From Chthoniobacter flavus (GTDB lineage: Bacteria > Verrucomicrobiota > Verrucomicrobiia > Chthoniobacterales > Terrimicrobiaceae): a DNA stretch of 12,195 nt. Location: assembly GCA_945903555.1 (NCBI GenBank), contig CAMDOJ010000037.1, forward strand, positions 1 through 12,195, given 5' to 3'. The notes under the pieces were generated by a model that was given only the letters and a program-made list of their open reading frames with translations, was not told the origin of the DNA and ran no database searches. The position numbers and the translations under genes were made by a program. This document shows positions 1 to 7,881 of the stretch, piece after piece. Each line of letters opens with the position of its first letter. Position 1 is the first letter of the stretch.

Positions 1-15
1 AGCTGTCGGGTATTT

Positions 16-1158
16 TTAATTTTTACCGTTGAGGAAGAAGGTTTTGACTTGGCCGAGGCCTTTGCATTCGACCATGCCACGTTCTTCAAGCAAAAAATGC
101 GAATCTAAAGTGGCTTTCGTTTGTTCCGAAAGGTGAATTCTCCCTGGGAGTCCAGAGGATTCCATACGGCTTGCGACGTTGACGGTATCGCCCCAAAGGT
201 CGTAGGTGAATTTGATTTTGCCGATGACACCCGCTACGACTGGACCGGAGTGAATTCCAATACGCATGGCGAGTTCGGTGCCGTTTTTTTTGTTTAGGTC
301 GGCAAGGGCATCAACCATCTCGATAGCCGCTTCCGCTACCACATGAGCGTGGTCATCACGATGGTTTGGGAGTCCTCCAACCATCATGTAGCAGTCTCCA
401 ATAGTCTTGATTTTCTCGATGCCATGTTTTTCAACGATGGTATCGAAGGCAACAAAGATGCCGTTGAGCATTGATACGAGATCGGCGGGGGTCGTTTTGC
501 GTGAGAGAGCGGTAAAACCGCAGAGATCGGCAAATAAGACAGAGACGATTTGGTGGCCATTAGCGATACTTTTCTCGCCGCTTTTAAGGCGTCCAGCAAT
601 GGCGGCGGGGAGGATGTTCAGGAGCAAGCGCTCGGATTTCTCTTTCTCAATTTCGACGAGTTCTTTTTCTGCTTGGAGTTGCGCAAAGCGGAGTTTCTCG
701 AGATCACGAAGACGTTTCTTTTCGAGTGAAGTGGTGACTCGGGCGCGGAGGAGGGTGGGGTTTGGAGGTTTAATGAGATAATCCTCGGCACCTGCTTCGA
801 TGCACTGAACGGCGAGGTCGATTTGCTCGTTTCCAGAAATAACAATCGTCGGAGTCCCCTTGAGCCGGGTGTCCAGATTCATGGCTGTGAGGACCTCAAT
901 GCCGTTCATTTCAGGCATCTCCATGTCCAATAACATGAGGTCGTATTGCTTTGCCAAAAGCTTCTCAATCGCGTCACGGCCATGTATCGCCTCGTCAATA
1001 TTGGTGAATCCCAGCTCCTTGAGTGCCTTGGTGAGGACCATTCGCATCAGGCGGCTGTCATCAACGACAAGAACCTCCGATTTTTTGAGGGATTCATGAA
1101 CCTGTTGCGACGCGATTTTAGGTAACGCTTCTTGTTGTGCTGTTAGGTCATTACTCAT
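16..1158 (-). CDS. Response regulator with class III adenylate/guanylate cyclase output domain
   Basis: A 380-residue soluble protein. Residues about 27-145 form a complete receiver: acidic pair D33/D34, phospho-acceptor D78 in LLDMEMP, S108 in VISGN and K130 in LIKPP. A charged helical, probably coiled-coil linker (about 145-180) leads through LLLNILPAAIAGRL into a class III cyclase domain (about 200-380). Both metal-binding aspartates are present (D211 in FADLCGFT, D255 in KTIGDCY), as are the transition-state residues N327 and R331 in NVASRME. K251 and D320 occupy the purine-selecting positions and fit ATP rather than GTP, so I predict an adenylate cyclase making cAMP. There is no membrane segment or signal peptide. 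It is the last gene of the cheA-cheW-mcp-cheR-cheB series, 106 bases after cheB, so CheA is the likely phosphodonor (inference). The gap has no obvious terminator. An AT-rich CATAAT-like stretch lies just before the ATG, so its own promoter is possible. No Shine-Dalgarno sequence is visible. Confidence 0.93.
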   Translation of the reverse strand: MSNDLTAQQEALPKIASQQVHESLKKSEVLVVDDSRLMRMVLTKALKELGFTNIDEAIHGRDAIEKLLAKQYDLMLLDMEMPEMNGIEVLTAMNLDTRLKGTPTIVISGNEQIDLAVQCIEAGAEDYLIKPPNPTLLRARVTTSLEKKRLRDLEKLRFAQLQAEKELVEIEKEKSERLLLNILPAAIAGRLKSGEKSIANGHQIVSVLFADLCGFTALSRKTTPADLVSMLNGIFVAFDTIVEKHGIEKIKTIGDCYMMVGGLPNHRDDHAHVVAEAAIEMVDALADLNKKNGTELAMRIGIHSGPVVAGVIGKIKFTYDLWGDTVNVASRMESSGLPGRIHLSEQTKATLDSHFLLEERGMVECKGLGQVKTFFLNGKN

Positions 1159-1264
1159 GGATTAATATTATGTCGAGCTGCTGGGATTTAACAGGACAAG
1201 CCTCTAAATGAGAGGTGTATCCAAAGTGATGGATTTGTAGAGGAAAGACGGTAGGCCGATCAAA

Positions 1265-2344
1265 TTATTTTTTGGGTTTAGCGTTAATTGCGGCAAGGAT
1301 CGCTTGGGGCATTAGGGATAAAGGGAGAATTTGATTGGCTGCACCCAAACGAATAGCAGCTTGAGGCATACCAAAGACGACGCAACTCTCTTCGGATTCG
1401 GCTATGGTTTCCCCGCCAGTAGCCTGAATCTCTTTCATGCCGATGGCGCCATCGACACCCATGCCTGTGAGGAGGATGGCTAAGGCGTGATGGCCGGCGT
1501 GGGTCGCAGCTGATCGAAACAGAATATCGACGGAGGGACGGCAATGATGCACCGGCGGGGATTGCGGTAGGCGAACTTTGTAGCCCATGCCGAATGGGGT
1601 GAGTGCCAAGTGGAAATCTCCAGGCGCCACAAGGCAGTGGCCGGCCTTCAGTTCCTCGCCATCAGTGGCCTCACGTACAGGAAACGGGCACAATTCATCA
1701 AGGTGATGAGCCATGATTCGCGAAAAGTTGGCTGGAATGTGTTGCACCACGACGATCGGAGGAAGGCCCTTTGGGAGGCGAGGGAGGAGGTATCGTAGGG
1801 CTTCGACGCCTCCGGTAGATGAGCCTATTACTATTACGCGACGGGGAGAGAATGGGGTGATCGAGGCTGAGGGGGTTGATGGCGTGGATACATCACGAGC
1901 GGCTTTTTCTCCTTTTCCACGGTTTCGCGATTGCGCAGCACCTTTGACATGGTAGGCTAGGGACTTTGCCATCTGGGCAAAGTTTTGGCTGGCGCTGGGC
2001 TTACCGATCACGTCGATAGCGCCTGCTTCCATGGCCTCCATCGCCTTCGCTGATCCGGCCTGCGTGAGTGAACTGACTACGACAACCGGAATCGGATGGT
2101 GCGCTTGCAGAATTTTCAAAAACGAAAGCCCGTCCATGCGGGGCATTTCGAGATCGAGGGTGATGACGTCTGGTTCGAGGGCGAGGATTTTTTCCCGAGC
2201 GACGTAGGCATCTTCTGCGCCACCGACCACTTCGATTTCAGGGTCACGGGAAAGCGCATCCATGATCGCTCGACGGGCTATTGCCGAGTCGTCAACGACA
2301 AGAACTCGGATTTTTTTTCCAAGGGGGGGCATTATTGGGGTCAT
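1265..2344 (-). CDS. cheB: CheB, chemoreceptor glutamate methylesterase/deamidase
   Basis: A 359-residue two-domain CheB, the usual length. The receiver (about 11-130) has D18/D19, phospho-acceptor D64 in TLDLEMP, S91/S92 and K115. A basic, Ser/Pro-rich linker (about 135-168) precedes the methylesterase domain. Its catalytic triad can be placed as S176 in GSSTGG, H202 in QHIP and D298 in GMGVDG. It removes methyl groups from receptor glutamates when phosphorylated by CheA, giving adaptation opposite to CheR. The ATG overlaps the cheR stop codon (ATGA), which supports this start and translational coupling; a second ATG four codons later is an alternative. Codons 6-13 contain a C7 run followed closely by an A8 run, which is unusual for a gene start. 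I am confident of the family. Confidence 0.97.
   Translation of the reverse strand: MTPIMPPLGKKIRVLVVDDSAIARRAIMDALSRDPEIEVVGGAEDAYVAREKILALEPDVITLDLEMPRMDGLSFLKILQAHHPIPVVVVSSLTQAGSAKAMEAMEAGAIDVIGKPSASQNFAQMAKSLAYHVKGAAQSRNRGKGEKAARDVSTPSTPSASITPFSPRRVIVIGSSTGGVEALRYLLPRLPKGLPPIVVVQHIPANFSRIMAHHLDELCPFPVREATDGEELKAGHCLVAPGDFHLALTPFGMGYKVRLPQSPPVHHCRPSVDILFRSAATHAGHHALAILLTGMGVDGAIGMKEIQATGGETIAESEESCVVFGMPQAAIRLGAANQILPLSLMPQAILAAINAKPKK
2311..2329 (-). repeat. Adjacent A8 and C7 homopolymer runs at the start of cheB
   Basis: Read on the coding strand, a run of seven C (2323-2329) is followed four bases later by a run of eight A (2311-2318), both within the first 13 codons of cheB. Such tracts are prone to slippage, and a single-base change in either would truncate CheB almost at once. 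Whether they really vary cannot be told from one sequence; they may be chance. Confidence 0.5.
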
Positions 2345-3213
2345 GGCAGCTGATAAACCCCCTGTCTTATCGATTTCAGGTTGTGCTGAATGCCCATGAG
2401 ACTCTCGGAGTGACCAACGATGAGGAAGCCTCCGGGGGCAAGGTGGCGGGCCAATCGTTTGACGGCCAATTCTCGAGAAGGAATGTCAAAATAAATCATC
2501 ACATTTCTGCAGAAGATGACGTGTTGCTTGAGTGGGATCGGGTATTCATTTTGAAACAGATTGACCCGCTCGTATTGCACTTTGTCGCGCAACTCGGGCT
2601 TGACCCGACAAAATCCGACTTGGGAGCCCACGCCTTTCTGAAAGTAGCGTTTGAGGAGGTCGGGTGGGACGGGTTCCACCGTGTCCATGCGGTAGATGCC
2701 TTTTTTGGCTGCATCCAAGATGGTTTTAGAGATGTCGGATGCCCAAATCTGCCAGTCGATCATTGGATGCGCGCGGAGAAACTCCAATAAAACGATGGCA
2801 AGGGTGTAGGGTTCTTCGCCTGAGGAGGAGGCTGCCGACCAAATGCGGAGATTGGAGCGCTTAGCGATCAGTTGCGGGATCAGGGTGGGGAGAATCTTAT
2901 CCGTGAGGAACTGAAAGTGATCTGGCTCACGATAGAACCGAGTGTGGTTCGTCGAGATGAGATCGATGAGTTCATCAATCTCGTCTTGGGCACGGTGCGA
3001 ACGCAGGAGGGCGCAATACTCATCAAACGAAGTCAGGCCCAGAAGACGCAATCGCCTTCCCAAGCGACTCGAAAGCAAGGCCTGCTTGTCATTCCCAAGC
3101 TTAATCCGACTATGCTCATAGACTAAATCCACGATAGCCCTGTAGGCTTCTGCCGACAGTGGCGTTTCTTGATTGAGAATCACCGGTGTGGTAAAGACAG
3201 AGAGTTTACTCAC
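2341..3213 (-). CDS. cheR: CheR, SAM-dependent chemoreceptor methyltransferase
   Basis: A 290-residue CheR, the normal length. An N-terminal helical domain (about 20-90) ends in ISTNHTRFYRE, the equivalent of the family's TTNLTAFFRE motif. The SAM-binding methyltransferase domain follows, with IWSAASSSGEEPYTLAI (about 124-140) and FCRNVMIYFD (about 234-243), ending in VGHSESL. The beta-subdomain segment RYFQKGVGSQVGFCRV (189-204) has the same length as in E. coli CheR, which binds receptor C-terminal pentapeptides. The start is GTG at 3213, placed directly after the TAG stop of the upstream receptor with no spacer. No clear Shine-Dalgarno sequence is seen, so expression probably depends on coupling to the receptor gene. 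It methylates receptor glutamates, most likely those of the two receptors in this window. Confidence 0.96.
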   Translation of the reverse strand: MSKLSVFTTPVILNQETPLSAEAYRAIVDLVYEHSRIKLGNDKQALLSSRLGRRLRLLGLTSFDEYCALLRSHRAQDEIDELIDLISTNHTRFYREPDHFQFLTDKILPTLIPQLIAKRSNLRIWSAASSSGEEPYTLAIVLLEFLRAHPMIDWQIWASDISKTILDAAKKGIYRMDTVEPVPPDLLKRYFQKGVGSQVGFCRVKPELRDKVQYERVNLFQNEYPIPLKQHVIFCRNVMIYFDIPSRELAVKRLARHLAPGGFLIVGHSESLMGIQHNLKSIRQGVYQLP

Positions 3214-4809
3214 CTAGAAATTACGGAAGTCGTCGTTGCTTGCGCTAAGTGAGGAGGAGTCATCAGGCATGGGGATCGAGCGTGAACTGGTGGATCGAGT
3301 GGGTGCGTGAGAAGTCCGAGGCGCTGGTTGGGTGCGTGATTCGGGTGAGGGTTCTGACGATGCGGTAGAGGATCCGCCCACGAGACCTCGAAGTTTGGCG
3401 ACAAGATCCTTCATGGTTTCTGCTTGGGCATCGAGTTCTTCTGCGGCGCTGGCACTCTCTTCGGCGCTGGCGGCGTTGCCTTGGGTGACTTTGTCCATTT
3501 GGCTCATTGCGTTATTGATTTGCTGTATACCTTGCGATTGCTCCGTAGCGGCGGTTGCGATGTCGGCCACGAGTGCGTCGGTGGCGGAAACCTTTTCAGC
3601 GATGTGCTTGAGAGATTCGCCGACTTTGCTCGAGCAAGCCGAACCGCTGCGGCTATTGGCGATGGCAGCTTCGATTTTATCGGCTGTTTCCTTGGCGGCG
3701 GCAGCGCTGCGTTGAGCAAGGGATCGTACCTCGTCGGCGACAACGGCAAAGCCTGCACCAGCTTCACCTGCACGGGCTGCTTCAACAGCGGCGTTGAGTG
3801 CGAGGATGTTTGTCTGGAATGCAATTTCGTCAATGTTCTTAACGATTTTGGCGACTTCAGCGCTCGATGAGTCGATGGCTTTCATTGCGTCCATCATTTC
3901 ACCCATGATATGCGAGCCTATTTCTGCTTCCTTGCGGGCATCACTGGCGAGGGATTTGGCTTTTTGGGCATTGTCCGCAGTAGCGCGGATCATGCTCGAC
4001 ATTTCTTCGAGGGAGCTGCTGGTTTCTTCGACGGAGGAGGCTTGTTCGCTGGAACCGGAGGAGAGTTGATTGCTGGCCATGGAAACCTGGCGAGCGGCAG
4101 AGGCGGTTTGGAGAGATCCGCAGTCCAGATCCGCTGCCAATCCCCGGAGCGCTTTGTTTGTTGTGCTCGTGATCTGCCAGCTGATGAATACAGCGACGAG
4201 AGTCACAGCTCCTGTAACAATCATGATCAACAATATCGTGGTGTCCGCATTTTCGTGACCGGCCTTGGTATGTTCGTTTCCGAGTTCAATGTTGTATTCG
4301 ATCCCTGCATCGGCTGCTTTTGAAGCCTTTTCATAGGTCGGGTCGAGTATGGTTTGTAGATAGTGGCTGAGCTCAGCTTTAGCGGGTTCCGATTGCTGTG
4401 CTGCAGCAAGGAGTTCGATGGTTTTTGCGATCGCAACGGTGAGCTCTTCATTCGTTTTCCCTGCATCCACCCAGCATGCTCTGTCTTTATCAGACACGAT
4501 CATGGGCTCGTATTGCTTGATGAATTTAGCGGCGTTTTCCGTGGATTCGTGCAAGCGCTTCATGATCTCGGCGCGACGCTCTGCGGAGAGTGTGTCATTG
4601 AGTTGCTGTACGCAGATCATCTTCGTATCAATTTCCGCAATCCATTTGGATTGGAGTTCGATGCTAGGCATGATGTTTTCTCCGAGATCAAGGATGTTGG
4701 TTTTTAAACCTAAAGATCGGAAAAGGCAGAATACACCGAGTCCGAGAGTGATGATTAATACTAATGTGAATCCAGTGGAGATTCGACGACCGATGGTCCA
4801 GTTGTTCAT
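3214..4809 (-). CDS. Methyl-accepting chemotaxis protein, HAMP-less, with C-terminal CheR-docking-type tail
   Basis: A 531-residue transmembrane receptor. TM1 is about 12-32, a helical extracytoplasmic domain (about 33-189) resembles the four-helix-bundle MCP sensor class, and TM2 is about 190-211. Only about 25 residues separate TM2 from the methylation helix (SSEQASSVEETSSSLEEMSS, about 253-272), too few for a HAMP domain. The hairpin tip FQTNILALNAAVEAARAGEA (331-350) binds CheA/CheW. Possible methylation pairs recur near SAEESASAAEEL (448-459). Residues about 478-531 form a Ser/Pro/Thr-rich flexible tail ending in DFRNF, which fits the x-[HFYW]-x-x-[HFYW] pattern of CheR-tethering pentapeptides such as NWETF. 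An upstream ATG would add 42 residues but lies inside cheW; MNNWTIG at 4809 is the natural N-terminus. The gene follows cheW by 40 bases and abuts cheR. The ligand is unknown. Confidence 0.93.
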   Translation of the reverse strand: MNNWTIGRRISTGFTLVLIITLGLGVFCLFRSLGLKTNILDLGENIMPSIELQSKWIAEIDTKMICVQQLNDTLSAERRAEIMKRLHESTENAAKFIKQYEPMIVSDKDRACWVDAGKTNEELTVAIAKTIELLAAAQQSEPAKAELSHYLQTILDPTYEKASKAADAGIEYNIELGNEHTKAGHENADTTILLIMIVTGAVTLVAVFISWQITSTTNKALRGLAADLDCGSLQTASAARQVSMASNQLSSGSSEQASSVEETSSSLEEMSSMIRATADNAQKAKSLASDARKEAEIGSHIMGEMMDAMKAIDSSSAEVAKIVKNIDEIAFQTNILALNAAVEAARAGEAGAGFAVVADEVRSLAQRSAAAAKETADKIEAAIANSRSGSACSSKVGESLKHIAEKVSATDALVADIATAATEQSQGIQQINNAMSQMDKVTQGNAASAEESASAAEELDAQAETMKDLVAKLRGLVGGSSTASSEPSPESRTQPAPRTSHAPTRSTSSRSIPMPDDSSSLSASNDDFRNF

Positions 4810-4849
4810 ATGAGTTTTGTTTTTGTGATTGGTAGTCGTGATTGTGTGA

Positions 4850-5428
4850 TTACTTACCGACTCCGAGCAGGTTTGTTTCAGCTGCGTTTGAAGCATTTCT
4901 TGCGCCGAGAAGTGCACTCTCTCTCGCCTTGCCATCAGGTAGCGCGCGGGTTATGGAGGCGTCGTCTAAGAAGATTTTCTGAATATCGAGAAGGGTCTTC
5001 ACCGACCCGGTGCAGGTGGTTACACCCATGATGTATTGGGTATCAGGGGATCCGCCAAAGTCCGGAGCTGGTTCGATGGAATCATCTCTCAATTGAACGA
5101 CTTCTTCAACGGCATCGACGATGGCACCCATAAGGGTCTTTGTTCCATCTGGTCCATTGAGTTGGACGACGATAATGCAAGCACGGTCGGAGTAATCGCC
5201 CAAGGCGAGCTGAAACTTGGCTCGCAAGTCGAGCACGGCGATCACAGTACCACGAAGGTTAATGACGCCTTTAATATGGGTCGGCATTCTTGGGACTGGC
5301 GTGATCGGGCAGAGGCGAATGATTTCGCGAACGTTTAAAACTGGAATTCCATACGATTCGTTGCCGAGGCTGAAAGTGAGGTAGCGGCCCGTTTTTAATT
5401 TATTATCGGAAGATATTTGTGTGGTCAT
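4850..5428 (-). CDS. cheW: CheW, receptor-kinase coupling protein
   Basis: A 192-residue single CheW domain (about 13-155): YLTFSLGNESYGIPVLNVRE at the start, then MPTHIKGVINLRGTVIAVLDL with the conserved arginine R59 (R62 in E. coli), MGAIVDAVEEV, a PAPDF turn and YIMGV...LLDIQKI. It joins receptor tips to the P5 domain of CheA. About 35 residues after the domain (DASITRALPDG to the C-terminus) form an extension that most CheWs lack; its role is unknown. The gene lies 32 bases after cheA and 40 before the receptor gene, a canonical operon position. The leader is rich in A and T with no Shine-Dalgarno sequence. Confidence in the family is very high. Confidence 0.96.
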   Translation of the reverse strand: MTTQISSDNKLKTGRYLTFSLGNESYGIPVLNVREIIRLCPITPVPRMPTHIKGVINLRGTVIAVLDLRAKFQLALGDYSDRACIIVVQLNGPDGTKTLMGAIVDAVEEVVQLRDDSIEPAPDFGGSPDTQYIMGVTTCTGSVKTLLDIQKIFLDDASITRALPDGKARESALLGARNASNAAETNLLGVGK

Positions 5429-5460
5429 CGTGGATTTTGTTTTGATTTTGTTATGATTTT

Positions 5461-7698
5461 TTAAAGATTTACGAGTGTATCGACATCGAGAATGAGACCG
5501 ACCGAGCCATCGCCGAGCACTGCGGCGCCGGCAAGAAGGTGATTATCTTTAAAAGTCTCGCCCATGCTCTTGATGACGACTTCTTGTTTCCCGATGAGTT
5601 CATCGACAAGAATGCCGCGCATGTCTTCGCCGGACTCGACCACGATGATGATGCCATCCTCGTAGTTTTTGGCTTTGATTCCTTCGGTGCCGAGAAATTC
5701 CCCAAGGCGGAGGACAGGGGTCTGTCTCCCCCTAACGCTGACAACGGCTCCGCGTTCGTGAATCGAGGTGACCATGCCGACTTTTGGGCGAAAGGATTCG
5801 CGGACGGAAATCGTAGGAATGATGTAACGGTCATTTCCAATACCCACCATGAGGCCATCAATGATGGCGAGCGTGAGAGGGAGAAGGATGGTGAAAGTGG
5901 AGCCTTTTCCGAGAACGGATTGGATTTCCACTTTGCCACGTAAACTCTCGATATTTCTCTTAACGACATCCATGCCCACGCCTCGTCCAGAGAGATCGGT
6001 GATCGTCTCCGCTGTCGAGAATCCCGGCATAAAAACGATGTTGTAAATTTCGGATTCGGTGAGCTCAGCTGTTGGGGAAACGAGCCCGCGTTCGATGCCT
6101 TTGGCGAGAATTTTTTTTGTGTTGAGTCCCTTGCCGTCATCTTGAATGCGAATGAGAATGCCGCCGCGTTGGTGGGAGGCGGAGAGTCGCACTGTACCAA
6201 GGGCACTTTTGCCATTGGCAACGCGTTCTTCTGGTGACTCCAAGCCATGATCGACGGCATTGCGGATCATGTGAACAAGGGGGTCTGCGAGCTTTTCCAC
6301 GATGTTGCGATCGAGTTCGGTTTCCTCACCATCTAGCACCAATTGAACTTGTTTTTTTTGTTGGGCAGAGATATCGCGAACGAGTCGTCCCATTTTTTGG
6401 AAAGCTGAGCGAACAGGAACCATTCGGAGTGACATGGCGTTGCGCTGAAGCTCTGAGGTCGTCCGGCTGAGTTGGCGAAGGCTTCTGGCCAGATTGCGGC
6501 TTTCCAAGTTCTGAATCGAGGGGTCTTGAACAACCATCGACTGAGCAATCACGAGCTCGCCCACTAAGTCAATGAGCGCATCGAGTTTCGCTGTATCGAG
6601 CTTCACAAATCCGGAGCTCTGGTCCTTCACGGCGCTTTGTTCTTTCGATGCAGTGGGGGTGGGAATGAGGTGGGTGACGTTGACCTCGATGGTATTTAAT
6701 GGCCCTTTTTTCTGAGAAATGACATTGAGTGCCGTTTCGGTTGGCGGAGATTGCGGTTTGGGTTCCGCGGAAATTGTTGGATCAGGAGTTGGGGCTTCCG
6801 CGATTGGTTCTGGGGCCTTGGCGGCAACTTGGGGTGGCGGAGGCGTAGTGGGCGGCAAGTCGCCTCTGAGGGCAGCCCTCACACGCTGAATGACGTGGCT
6901 CGTCGGAACTACGATGGGTGAACCAGCATTGGTTCCCTTGAGTTGGAGTCCGATCTGATAAGTGTATTTTTTAAGCGCATCCGAGCCAGCGAGAATGATA
7001 TCGATGATCGGCGTGGTGATTTTGATTTTAGACTGACGCGCCGCATCGAGGAGGGACTCGAGGTCATGAGCCAAGTCCTGCAAGGCAATGAGGCGTAGAA
7101 AACCAGCAGCCCCCTTGAAGGTATGGAAAGCGCGGAAGATCGAGTTAATTGTGCCCGAGTCGCTGGGATTGTCCTCAAGAACGAGAAGACCTTGCTCGAT
7201 ACTCTGGAGTCCATCAATAGACTCGGCATGGAATTCATGGAGAAGTTCCGCATCTTCCTTCAGGTTGAGTTCGATGGCTTTTTCTTCGACACTGACTTCG
7301 CTGTGCGCTTCTTCCGAGGAAGGAGCGTCGGTGTTGCCAGTGGAAGTAGACCCGGTCGATTCCCATCCCGCTGGGTGAGGGGGAAGCTTTTTACTCATCT
7401 GCCAAGCGGAAATAGCTTCGCCGAACCATCCATGCCATTCGTTGAGGTGGGTGATGGTTTTTTGAGAAAAAGTCATCGTGCCTTCGAACGTTTCGTTCAA
7501 CCACTCACGGCCCTTGGCGATGCTCTTCACCAATAGCTCTGGCATGTCTTGAGTAGCCAGATCTTCCAATTCCATAAAGAAGCTATTGATGGGCAAGAGG
7601 CCGGCTTCCTCGTTTGGAACCACAAAAGCGAGTTCGATTCCAAATCGGGAGTGAATAGCTAATGCCTGCGCTGAAATCGATGAAGGTGAATTACTCAT
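5461..7698 (-). CDS. cheA: CheA, chemotaxis histidine kinase
   Basis: A 745-residue CheA. An unusual helical segment (1-105) and an acidic linker precede the HPt (P1) domain at about 145-255, with the phosphorylated histidine H192 in FRAFHTFKGAAGFL. Residues about 280-362 are Pro/Ala-rich and show no recognisable P2 domain. The dimerisation domain P3 starts at VKLDTAKLDALIDLVGELV (365-383). The ATPase domain P4 has the N box HMIRNAVDHG (476-485), G1 DDGKGL (520-525), F box FMPGFST (556-562) and G2 GRGVGMDVV (571-579). P5, the CheW-like coupling domain, covers about 610-745. All catalytic motifs are intact. It autophosphorylates under receptor control and passes phosphate to CheB and to the receivers encoded here. 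It heads the cheA-cheW-mcp-cheR-cheB series and sits 183 bases after the upstream receptor gene. No Shine-Dalgarno sequence is visible. Confidence 0.97.
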   Translation of the reverse strand: MSNSPSSISAQALAIHSRFGIELAFVVPNEEAGLLPINSFFMELEDLATQDMPELLVKSIAKGREWLNETFEGTMTFSQKTITHLNEWHGWFGEAISAWQMSKKLPPHPAGWESTGSTSTGNTDAPSSEEAHSEVSVEEKAIELNLKEDAELLHEFHAESIDGLQSIEQGLLVLEDNPSDSGTINSIFRAFHTFKGAAGFLRLIALQDLAHDLESLLDAARQSKIKITTPIIDIILAGSDALKKYTYQIGLQLKGTNAGSPIVVPTSHVIQRVRAALRGDLPPTTPPPPQVAAKAPEPIAEAPTPDPTISAEPKPQSPPTETALNVISQKKGPLNTIEVNVTHLIPTPTASKEQSAVKDQSSGFVKLDTAKLDALIDLVGELVIAQSMVVQDPSIQNLESRNLARSLRQLSRTTSELQRNAMSLRMVPVRSAFQKMGRLVRDISAQQKKQVQLVLDGEETELDRNIVEKLADPLVHMIRNAVDHGLESPEERVANGKSALGTVRLSASHQRGGILIRIQDDGKGLNTKKILAKGIERGLVSPTAELTESEIYNIVFMPGFSTAETITDLSGRGVGMDVVKRNIESLRGKVEIQSVLGKGSTFTILLPLTLAIIDGLMVGIGNDRYIIPTISVRESFRPKVGMVTSIHERGAVVSVRGRQTPVLRLGEFLGTEGIKAKNYEDGIIIVVESGEDMRGILVDELIGKQEVVIKSMGETFKDNHLLAGAAVLGDGSVGLILDVDTLVNL

Positions 7699-7787
7699 TA
7701 TCTAAAAAATCAAAAACGACAAAAAAATTGAACCCGCTTATTCTCAATCAATCCTAAGATTTCACAGAAATAAATTCTTCATAACTG

Positions 7788-7809
7788 AAAAAGCCTTATT
7801 CGCAATAAG
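7788..7809 (-). terminator. Weak terminator-like hairpin after the 9327-7882 receptor gene
   Basis: On the minus strand CTTATT-GCG-AATAAG (7809-7795) forms a six-pair, AT-rich stem with a three-base loop, followed by GC and five T. It lies about 75 bases after the receptor stop and about 90 before cheA. The stem is weak, so read-through into cheA is likely. I see no convincing promoter for cheA in the rest of the 183-base gap. Confidence 0.35.
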
Positions 7810-7881
7810 AAACAATCCTTGTTATAGAAATTCACAATAGGCTAATGAGAATTACTTTAGCAAACGATCTGTCTCTCTGTG

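Noticed and set aside
1201..1215. CCTCT-AAATG-AGAGG hairpin as terminator between cheB and the cyclase gene
   Set aside because: Only five pairs and no T run follows on the minus strand.
2281..2790. Long plus-strand ORF of 169 codons opposite cheB/cheR
   Set aside because: It is antisense to two well-supported genes and its translation shows no domain; similar open frames opposite cheA and the receptors were dropped for the same reason.
4810..4935. N-terminal extension of 42 residues on the 4809-3214 receptor
   Set aside because: It overlaps the cheW coding end, is unlike any receptor N-terminus, and MNNWTIG at 4809 is followed directly by TM1.
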